A stretch of DNA of 12,626 bases from Verrucomicrobiota bacterium (GTDB lineage: Bacteria; Verrucomicrobiota; Verrucomicrobiia; Verrucomicrobiales; Verrucomicrobiaceae): the NCBI GenBank assembly GCA_023428335.1, contig JAEYYS010000444.1, positions 1 to 12,626 on the forward strand, in the 5' to 3' direction. The position numbers and the translations under genes were made by a program. Shown here piece after piece: positions 6,801-12,626 of the stretch. Numbering within the stretch: the stretch's first letter is position 1; every line of letters begins with the position of its first letter. The notes below the pieces were generated by a model, which searched no databases, was not told the DNA's origin, and worked only from the letters and a program-made list of their open reading frames with translations.

Positions 6801-8393
6801 TCAAGGACGCAGTTCCTCGCCGCTGACGGAGCTGGAGATCTTCATCTCCTCGCGGTGCAGGGTGGGATCGCTGCGGAAGGTCAGGCGTGCCTGGTACTTG
6901 CGCTCAAGATCGACGAGCAGTTCGCCGTCCTCGGTTTTCAGACGCTGCATGACGTCGGGATGGACGACAACGATGAGGTTCTTGTGCTCTTCGCGACCGG
7001 TGCCGAGGATGGCCGAGAGGCGGCGCTGCAGCTCGACGCTCATGGTCGTGGTGGTCTTCACCTGGCCGTGGCCCTTGCAGTAGGGGCAGGGCTCGTACAG
7101 GGCGCTGCTGAGCGATTCGTGCAGGCGCTGGCGGGTCATCTCCATGAGGCCGAACTGGCTGATCGGCAGCACCTGGGTCTTGGCCTTGTCGCGCTTCAGG
7201 TGATCGAGCATCGACTTGTACACCGCCTGCTGGTCCTTGCGGTGCTTCATGTCGATGAAGTCGACCACGATCAGGCCGCCCATGTTGCGCAGGCGCAACT
7301 GGCGGGCGACCTCCTGGCCCGCTTCCAGGTTGGTTTCGAGGATGAGCTTGTCGACGTCCTTCGAGCCCTTGTTGCGACCGGTGTTGACGTCAATCGAGAC
7401 GAGGGCCTCGGTCTGGTCGATGACGATGTAGCCGCCGCAAGGCAGCCACACCTGACGGTAGAAGGCGTTGTCGATCTGCTTCTGGATGCCGTAGTGTTCG
7501 AACAGCGCGGTCTGGCCCTGGTAAAGGCTGATGCGGTTCTTGGCGCGGCGCGAGATTTGCGCGGCCATCTGCTGCATGCGCTCGACGGTCGCCGGGTCGT
7601 CGCAGGCGACCTCGTCGATCTCGTCGGTGAGGAAGTCGCGCACCGTGCGCTCGATCAGTTCGGGTTCCTGGAAGCAGCAGACCGGCGCCTTTTTGCCGTC
7701 GCGGATGGCGACGATGTCGTTCCACTGCTCGATGAGCAGGCTGAGGTCGCGGATGATGTGGCGGTCGCGCTTGCCGGAGGCTTCCGTGCGCATGATCAGG
7801 CCCATGCCCTCGGGCAGGTTGACCTTTTCAACGATGCGGCGCAGACGGGCGCGCTCCTTCGGGTCCTCGACCTTGCGCGAGATGCCGAACTGGTCGTTCT
7901 GGGGCATGAGCACGAGCAGGCGGCCGGCAAGGGAGATGTTGGTGGTGACGCGCGGGCCCTTGTTGCCGATGGGACCCTTGGTGACCTGCACCATGATTTC
8001 CGAGCCGACCGGGTAGAGCGAGGGGATGTCCTTGGCCTCGATGCGCTTGCCCTTCTTTTTGTTGCCGCCGCGGGTGACTTCTTCCATGCCCTGGTTGGAG
8101 AGCGCTTCCGGGATGGCGTCCCAGAAGTGCAGGAAGGCGTTTTTGTCGAGGCCGATGTCGATGAACATGGCCTTCAGGCCCTGCTCGATGTTCTTGACGC
8201 GGCCCTTGTAGATCGAGCCGACGATGGTGCTCGTGCCGGTGCGCTCGATGGTGTACTCCTCAAGCACACCGTTGTCGAGCAGGGCGACCCGGTTCTCGAG
8301 TTTTTCGCAGTTGATGACCAGGCGGGTGCCCTGGCGGATGTCTTTTTTTCCGGTGATGAATTCCTTGATTCGTTGGACGATTCCAAGTGGCAT
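6801..8393 (-). CDS. rng: Ribonuclease E/G family endoribonuclease
   Basis: The 530-residue protein contains the whole catalytic core of RNase E/G, which processes rRNA and turns over mRNA by cutting single-stranded AU-rich RNA. An N-terminal S1 domain (about 35-155, with GSIYKGRVKNIEQGLKAMFIDIG) is followed by the 5'-sensor and RNase H-like region and a DNase I-like domain. Catalytic aspartates are D335 in SIDVNTGR and D378 in VVDFIDM, 43 apart as D303 and D346 in E. coli RNase E. The Zn-link CPYC is C436 and C439, also at the expected distance. A Lys-rich stretch (about 100-122, NKKKGKRIEAKD) is inserted in the S1 domain. There is no long C-terminal degradosome scaffold, so it resembles RNase G rather than RNase E. 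It starts 28 bp after mrdA with no Shine-Dalgarno. A run of seven A lies at codons 15-17. Confidence 0.96.
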   Translation of the reverse strand: MPLGIVQRIKEFITGKKDIRQGTRLVINCEKLENRVALLDNGVLEEYTIERTGTSTIVGSIYKGRVKNIEQGLKAMFIDIGLDKNAFLHFWDAIPEALSNQGMEEVTRGGNKKKGKRIEAKDIPSLYPVGSEIMVQVTKGPIGNKGPRVTTNISLAGRLLVLMPQNDQFGISRKVEDPKERARLRRIVEKVNLPEGMGLIMRTEASGKRDRHIIRDLSLLIEQWNDIVAIRDGKKAPVCCFQEPELIERTVRDFLTDEIDEVACDDPATVERMQQMAAQISRRAKNRISLYQGQTALFEHYGIQKQIDNAFYRQVWLPCGGYIVIDQTEALVSIDVNTGRNKGSKDVDKLILETNLEAGQEVARQLRLRNMGGLIVVDFIDMKHRKDQQAVYKSMLDHLKRDKAKTQVLPISQFGLMEMTRQRLHESLSSALYEPCPYCKGHGQVKTTTTMSVELQRRLSAILGTGREEHKNLIVVVHPDVMQRLKTEDGELLVDLERKYQARLTFRSDPTLHREEMKISSSVSGEELRP

Positions 8394-8421
8394 AAGAGTG
8401 GGTGGTTAGGTTGAAAAGAGG

Positions 8422-10701
8422 TTATTGACGGAAGAGTCGGCGGAAGAAACCGCCTGGGGCCGGGGCGGGTTCGGCGGCGGGCGGCGGCTGGCCCTGGCCG
8501 TTTTGAAACATCGGGGCTCGGCGCACCGGCACGGCCTTCGGCACCGTGCGACTGTTGCGCACGCCGGCGCTGCCGGCGCGGTCGGCCTCGCGACGAATGC
8601 TCGGGGCAGCGGCGCGGTCGCGCGGCGCGGTGTCGGTCGCCTCACGTTCGGGTTCGGTGCCGACGTCGCCATCCTCCTCCTGGCCGAGGCCGGCGAGCAG
8701 GATGGGGGAATCCTCGTAGCTGACGACCTCGATCTTGTTGAAGTCACCCTTGACCTCCGGGATCGGTTCGGGTTTGATTTCGTAACCGTTGTCGAGCGCG
8801 AGCGCCTGCTCGAGCACGCGGTGGGCCACGGGCGCCGCACAACCGCCGCCGGACTTGCCGCCCTGGACCAGGATGCAGACAGCGAACTTCGCGTTCACAT
8901 ACGGGGCGAAGCTGATGAAGAGGGTGTGGTTGTCCTCGACGCGGACGTTCTTCTCGTTGCGCCGCCAGTTCTGCGCCGTGCCGGTCTTGCCGGCCACCTC
9001 GACGCCGGAGATGCGGGCGCCGCGCGCAGTGCCGCCCTGGGCGTTGACCACCTTCCACATGCCGTTGCGCACGGTCTCGAGATCCTTGTCGGAGAAGTGT
9101 TCCAGCAGGTCGGCGCGCAGTTCCGGCTGCTTTTCCAGCACGAGCTGGTCGCCATCCATGACCTTCTTCAGCAGGTGCGGCTTGTAGGATTTGCCGGCGG
9201 CGACGGCGGCGGTGACGCTGGCCATCTGCAGCGGCGAGGCGAGCACGCTGCCCTGGCCAATCGAGACGTTGGCGGTGTGGCCGTTGCTCCAGCGCTCGTT
9301 CGGGCTGGCCTGGCGCAGCCAGTCGGGGTTCGGCAGGATGCCGGGGTCATCCTCCTCAAGCTCGATGCCGGTGCGCTGGCCGAGGCCGAGCATGGCGCCG
9401 ACACGGGTGATGCTGTCGACCCCGGCGGTGTTGCCGTACTGGTAGAAGAAGCAGTTGCAGGAGCGCATGAGGGCGTCGCTCAGGTCGAGCGAGCCGTGCG
9501 AGCCGCCGCTCTGGCGCTTGATCCAGCACTGCATGGCCTTGCTGCCGTAGGTGACGCTGCCGGCGCAGTTGTAGCGGTGGTTCTGAATGCCGGCGATGCA
9601 GCCGGCGAGGGCGATTGGCACCTTGTAGGTCGAGCCGGGCACGAAGCTGCGGATCGAGCGGTTGAGCAGGGGCCACGTCTTGTCGTTCTTCGTCAGGGCA
9701 TCCCAATCGGACTGCTTGATGCTCGGGATGAAGCGGTTCGGGTTGTAATTGGGCACCGAGGCCATGGCCAGCACCTCGCCGCTCTGCGGTTGGATCACGA
9801 CCACCGATCCGCGGCCGATCTTGCCGTCGAGCAGGGCTCGCTCGGCAATGAACTGGATGCGGGCGTCGAGGGTCAGGTAAACATCGTCGCCCTTGCGAGG
9901 CTCCTCGTAGCTGACTTCGCCGACCGGGCGGCCACGCTCGTTGAGCTGCATGGTGCGCACGCCGGGCTTGCCGCGCAGGTGGCTGTCGAAACTTTTCTCG
10001 ACACCGGCGCCGCCGAACTCATCGGGCATGTAGTAATCCCAGCCCTTGCGTTCCTCGACCGAGACGCGCTGGTCGTCAGGCATGCGCACGTAGCCGAGCA
10101 GGTGGCAGGCGAGGGCGCCATAGGGGTAGATGCGGGTGCCGCGGGCGGCGACGGTGACACCGGGCAGGCCGAGGTTGTGCTCGGCGAACTGGCTGAACTC
10201 GGCAAAGCTGAGATTGTCGCGATACACCCAGGGAATGGCGCCGCCGAAGCTGCGGTAATGGACGCGCAGGGAATCGGAGTTGTAGGGGGTGGCCAGGCCC
10301 ATCTCGTTGAGGCGGGTGATGATGAGTTCCTGGAACATCGTCACGATGTCCGGCTCCAGGCGCCGGCGCGGCAGGCCGCGGTCGAGGAACTCGAAGGCCA
10401 CCGTCGGCACCTCCATCTTCTTGATGCGGCACTGGCGCACGTACTCGTCGTAGACCTCGCGCAGGTTGACCTGCACCTCGAAGCTGGCCTTGTTGCTGGC
10501 AAGCACAAGACCGTTGCGGTCCTTGATCTCGCCGCGCACGCCGGGGATGCGCGCGCGCTGTAGGCGTGCCTCCGGCACCTTGACGACAAATTCCGCATGG
10601 CGGTCGATCTGCAGCGACCAGAGCCGGTACACAAGCAGTCCGAACCCGCACAGCATGGCGAGGGTGAGAAGGTGCAGCCGGAAGCGGTATTTAACGACCA
10701 T
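8422..10701 (-). CDS. mrdA: Penicillin-binding protein 2 (elongasome transpeptidase) with long C-terminal tail
   Basis: Starting at ATG 10699-10701 the protein has 759 residues, longer than the usual 630 or so. A single transmembrane helix (about 9-28, LHLLTLAMLCGFGLLVYRLW) anchors it to the inner membrane. The pedestal domain follows with RIPGVRGEIKDRNGLVLASN (51-70). The transpeptidase domain starts near GRGSVVVIQPQSGEVLAMA and has S357-T-Y-K360 (active-site Ser), S414-C-N416, and K572-T-G574 (AGKTGTAQNW). It crosslinks peptidoglycan in the side wall with RodA and MreB/C/D. From about 640 to 759 there is an unusual tail: acidic, then Arg/Ala-rich, then Pro-rich, ending in the basic GGFFRRLFRQ. 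The start overlaps the mreD stop by 11 bp, and a longer open frame upstream (to 10914) is only mreD read out of frame. rodA does not follow it; rng does. Confidence 0.95.
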   Translation of the reverse strand: MVVKYRFRLHLLTLAMLCGFGLLVYRLWSLQIDRHAEFVVKVPEARLQRARIPGVRGEIKDRNGLVLASNKASFEVQVNLREVYDEYVRQCRIKKMEVPTVAFEFLDRGLPRRRLEPDIVTMFQELIITRLNEMGLATPYNSDSLRVHYRSFGGAIPWVYRDNLSFAEFSQFAEHNLGLPGVTVAARGTRIYPYGALACHLLGYVRMPDDQRVSVEERKGWDYYMPDEFGGAGVEKSFDSHLRGKPGVRTMQLNERGRPVGEVSYEEPRKGDDVYLTLDARIQFIAERALLDGKIGRGSVVVIQPQSGEVLAMASVPNYNPNRFIPSIKQSDWDALTKNDKTWPLLNRSIRSFVPGSTYKVPIALAGCIAGIQNHRYNCAGSVTYGSKAMQCWIKRQSGGSHGSLDLSDALMRSCNCFFYQYGNTAGVDSITRVGAMLGLGQRTGIELEEDDPGILPNPDWLRQASPNERWSNGHTANVSIGQGSVLASPLQMASVTAAVAAGKSYKPHLLKKVMDGDQLVLEKQPELRADLLEHFSDKDLETVRNGMWKVVNAQGGTARGARISGVEVAGKTGTAQNWRRNEKNVRVEDNHTLFISFAPYVNAKFAVCILVQGGKSGGGCAAPVAHRVLEQALALDNGYEIKPEPIPEVKGDFNKIEVVSYEDSPILLAGLGQEEDGDVGTEPEREATDTAPRDRAAAPSIRREADRAGSAGVRNSRTVPKAVPVRRAPMFQNGQGQPPPAAEPAPAPGGFFRRLFRQ

Positions 10702-11290
10702 CGAAGGAGAGTCTGAGGCCCTCGTACTTGATCTCGTAGCGGGACAGGCCGGCGAGCATGTACAGGAGCAGGAAGAGCAGGGGGGCGGCGAGCATGGCGA
10801 GCAGGGCCGCAGTGACAATTTTGGTCCAGATGACGGGCGGGAAGTAGAAGCTGCCGCGGCCGAGGGTGAGGACAAGGTATTCGGCGAGCAGCCAGAGCGA
10901 GGTGGTGAAGCCAACCATCACCACCGGCAGTTCAAGGCGGCCGCGCTTGAACAGCGGTCGCACGCCCTGCAGGAACATACCGAGCACGCCGAACAAAAAG
11001 AACGAAATGCCGAGGCCAAAGCCGGTGGTGGAGAGTTCGTCGGTGCCGGTCATCAGCGATTGCGCGGCCTGGCTGGCGGCGCCGGCCGGCATGTGGCGCG
11101 CGTCCCAGAGGGTGCCGGCGACGAAGGCCAGCAGGATCATCACCGGGAAGGGCACGGCGACCGAGGCGGCGAAGAAGAAGACCGGCGGCAGGAACAGGGT
11201 GGCGTAATGCGCCATCGGGATGCCCGGGATGAACTCCTGCACCACGAAGGTGACGAGCAACAGCAGGAGGGTGACGGGATAGAAAAGCAT
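10691..11290 (-). CDS. mreD: Rod shape-determining membrane protein MreD
   Basis: With ATG 11288-11290 as start the protein has 199 residues and is almost wholly hydrophobic, with about five or six membrane helices: near 4-20, 29-47, 48-65, 92-110, 121-142 and 153-182. MreD sequences diverge fast, so the call rests on size, topology and position between mreC and mrdA. Motif-like pieces include FVAGTLWDA (56-64) in the place where MreD has GLLxD. MreD works with MreC to connect cytoplasmic MreB filaments to PBP2 and RodA. The start is 7 bp after the mreC stop and preceded by AAAGG only two bases from ATG, one of few purine-rich sites here. The open frame extends upstream to 11380, but those 30 residues are mreC read in another frame. 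Confidence 0.9.
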   Translation of the reverse strand: MLFYPVTLLLLLVTFVVQEFIPGIPMAHYATLFLPPVFFFAASVAVPFPVMILLAFVAGTLWDARHMPAGAASQAAQSLMTGTDELSTTGFGLGISFFLFGVLGMFLQGVRPLFKRGRLELPVVMVGFTTSLWLLAEYLVLTLGRGSFYFPPVIWTKIVTAALLAMLAAPLLFLLLYMLAGLSRYEIKYEGLRLSFDGR

Positions 11291-11297
11291 GACCTTT

Positions 11298-12113
11298 CTA
11301 CGGCTCGGTTTCGGGCTGCATTTCCACCACGAAGACATGCTCCAGCGTCGAGAAATCGGCGGCTGGTTCGACGACGGCAACGCCGAAAAGCTCGCGGTTT
11401 TCGAAGCGCTTGACCCGGCCGATCAGCAGGCCGGGCGGGAAGACGCCGCCCTCGCCGGTGGAGAAGACGTTGGCGCCGGGGGTGATGAGGGCATTCTTGC
11501 TAAGGAACTGCAGGCGCAGGTCGGGGCGCAGGTCGAAGCCGCCGCGTTCGCCGGCGACGATGCCCTGCTCGAGGGTGCCGTCGACGCGTGCCGAGACGCG
11601 GCAGGTCTCGTCGGTGAGCAGGATGACCTCGGCCAGATGCGGGGCGAGCTTGCCGGTCTTGCCGATCAGGCCCGAGGCGCTGATCACGGGGCTGTCGGTG
11701 GCGAGGCCGTCGAGCGATCCCTTGTCGATGATCATCGTGTTCCACCAGGTGCTGGAGACGCGCTTGACGACGCGTGCGGCGGTCATCTTGAAGGGGCTGC
11801 TCTGCTTGAAGCCGATGAGGCCGCGCAGTTTGTTCGACTCCTCCTGCAGCTGGGCGTACTTTTGCGAGACGATGCGCAGGCGCTCGACCTCGAGCAGCAG
11901 GCGTTCGTTCTCGCGCTTGAGTTCGCGCGGATCACCGGCTGGAGCGGCGATCTCGGAGAGGCCGTCCTCGACCGCGCCGCTGGCGTGGATGAAGGGCGAC
12001 AGCACCGCCATGACCCGGTCCTGGACGCTGCGTGTCACGGGCGTGTCCAGCGTGAACATCGCCAGGACGCCCGCGAGAAACAGGAACAGCGCCAGTAGGT
12101 TCAGTTTGTTCAT
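11298..12113 (-). CDS. mreC: Rod shape-determining protein MreC
   Basis: The 271-residue protein has the MreC layout. One transmembrane helix at about 4-20 (LNLLALFLFLAGVLAMF) is followed by a periplasmic coiled coil from about 60 to 98, built on PRELKRENERLLLEVERLR and EESNKLRGLIGF. The two-lobed beta domain has the family pieces ARVVKRVSSTWWNTMIIDKG (113-132) with GLIGKTGKLAPHLAEVILLTD and GLLIGRVKR near the end. It is a structural scaffold of the elongasome, not an enzyme. It lies 67 bp after mreB, a gap that carries a GC-only inverted repeat, and 7 bp before mreD. There is no Shine-Dalgarno before ATG 12111-12113 (the leader ends ACCTGCC). The call is strong from both sequence and context. 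Confidence 0.96.
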   Translation of the reverse strand: MNKLNLLALFLFLAGVLAMFTLDTPVTRSVQDRVMAVLSPFIHASGAVEDGLSEIAAPAGDPRELKRENERLLLEVERLRIVSQKYAQLQEESNKLRGLIGFKQSSPFKMTAARVVKRVSSTWWNTMIIDKGSLDGLATDSPVISASGLIGKTGKLAPHLAEVILLTDETCRVSARVDGTLEQGIVAGERGGFDLRPDLRLQFLSKNALITPGANVFSTGEGGVFPPGLLIGRVKRFENRELFGVAVVEPAADFSTLEHVFVVEMQPETEP

Positions 12114-12121
12114 GGCAGGTT

Positions 12122-12175
12122 GCCGGATGGCCGGCGGGCCGCGCGGGGCATGGGAGGACTGCGTCGGCGCCGGCC
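12122..12175 (-). repeat. GC-only inverted repeats in the mreB-mreC gap, alternative hairpins
   Basis: In the 67 bp between mreB and mreC, GGCCGGCG (12129-12136) and CGCCGGCC (12168-12175) are perfect 8-bp inverted arms with a 31-base spacer. A second pairing, GCCGG-ATGG-CCGGC (12122-12135), uses part of the same left arm, so the two stems exclude each other. The smaller stem ends eight bases before the mreC start codon. It could tune mreC translation relative to mreB. In DNA this GC-rich such arms can also arise by chance, so I hold the functional reading lightly. No T-run follows on the transcript, so it is not a standard terminator. Confidence 0.35.
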
Positions 12176-12180
12176 GCGAC

Positions 12181-12626
12181 TCAGACTTCCGTCGTGCTCA
12201 CCTTGCGCAGGAACTCCAGCTCGCTGAGCACGCGCCCGGTGCCCTCACCGACGGCGCTGAGCGGATCCTCGGCGACGTGAACCGGCAGCGCGGTTTCCTC
12301 CTGCAGCAGCTTGTCGAGGCCGCGCAGCAGGGCGCCGCCGCCGGCGAGCATGATGCCGCGGTCGACCAAGTCGGCGGAGAGTTCCGGCGGGCAGCGCTCG
12401 AGGGTGGTGCGCACGGCGTCGATGATCGCGTTGAGCGGTTCCAGCATCGCCTCGCGCACTTCCTGGCTGGTGATGGTGATCGTCTTCGGCAGACCGGCGA
12501 CCATGTCGCGGCCCTTGACCTCCATCGTCGTCTCCTTGCCAAGCGGGAAGGCCGAGCCGATGCGCAGCTTGATCTCTTCCGCGGTGCGCTCGCCAATCAT
12601 CAGATTGTAGGCGGGCGTCATGTAGT
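12181..12626 (-). CDS. mreB: Rod shape-determining protein MreB, C-terminal part (start beyond window)
   Basis: The frame is open to the window edge, so only the last 148 or so residues of an actin-like protein of about 340 are seen. An in-frame ATG at 12619-12621 is internal, since the family alignment runs straight through it (YNLMIGERTAEEIKLRIGSA is the usual MreB sequence). Further signatures are EVKGRDMVAGLP, the SQEVREAMLEPL helix, LERCPPELSADLVDRG, the nucleotide-binding LAGGGALLRGLD, and VAEDPLSAVGEGTG, where many MreBs read VA.G.G. MreB polymerises with ATP on the inner face of the membrane and guides cell-wall synthesis. It heads the visible part of the leftward operon with mreC, mreD and mrdA. 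Confidence 0.97.
   Translation of the reverse strand, partial: YMTPAYNLMIGERTAEEIKLRIGSAFPLGKETTMEVKGRDMVAGLPKTITITSQEVREAMLEPLNAIIDAVRTTLERCPPELSADLVDRGIMLAGGGALLRGLDKLLQEETALPVHVAEDPLSAVGEGTGRVLSELEFLRKVSTTEV

Noticed and set aside
6735..8414. A 559-codon open frame on the + strand opposite rng
   Set aside because: Shadow of the RNase gene. Its composition (many Asp, Ala, Val, Leu, His) is the complement of the coding strand and no motif is seen.
8425..10563. A 712-codon open frame on the + strand opposite mrdA
   Set aside because: It mirrors the codons of PBP2, is Ala/Val/Leu/Gly-rich with no domain likeness, and arises from high GC content. PBP2 motifs on the other strand are decisive.
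10702..10914. N-terminal extension of PBP2 upstream of 10701
   Set aside because: The 71 residues are Ser/Pro/Cys-rich, do not resemble PBP2, and are mreD read in another frame. ATG 10701 is followed at once by the membrane anchor.

Overview
The window is high-GC, densely packed bacterial DNA with no RNA genes, CRISPR array, insertion sequence or other mobile element that I can see. The mix of genes fits a Verrucomicrobiota chromosome, perhaps of the Opitutae type: Tat-exported polysaccharide pyruvyl transferase-like and metallophosphoesterase proteins, a secreted DUF1080 protein, a complete-looking mre/mrd run leading into rng, and few Shine-Dalgarno sequences. The phylum is an inference from family content, not a proven assignment.

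Left half, + strand (1-5097): the C-terminal part of a stand-alone LON substrate-binding-domain protein, a XerC/XerD-type tyrosine recombinase, and then three genes whose products all carry export signals. These three are a Tat-exported polysaccharide pyruvyl transferase-family protein, a Tat-exported calcineurin-like phosphoesterase, and a Sec-secreted protein that joins a DUF1080 (3-keto-disaccharide hydrolase-type) domain to a propeller-like domain. The last two overlap by 4 bp. The three look like a small envelope or extracellular module of unknown substrate, and this is the least conventional part of the window.

Right half, - strand (12626 down to 5104), read in transcription order: mreB (3' part only), mreC, mreD, mrdA (PBP2), rng (RNase E/G family), a membrane-anchored protein of unknown function, and a MidA/NDUFAF7-type methyltransferase. 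Spacings are short or overlapping (mreC-mreD 7 bp, mreD-mrdA 11 bp overlap, mrdA-rng 28 bp, last pair GTGA overlap), so this reads as one long operon. MreB, MreC, MreD and PBP2 form the elongasome that directs side-wall peptidoglycan synthesis. RNase G is an rRNA/mRNA-processing enzyme often found beside mre genes. rodA, the usual partner of PBP2, is not in the window.

The two halves converge at 5097/5104 with only 6 bp between stop codons. No stretch over 300 bp lacks a gene. The best candidates for something not yet described are the exported three-gene module with its two-domain fusion, the unknown anchored protein coupled to the methyltransferase, and the long C-terminal tail on PBP2. I found no clear evidence for a wholly new system.
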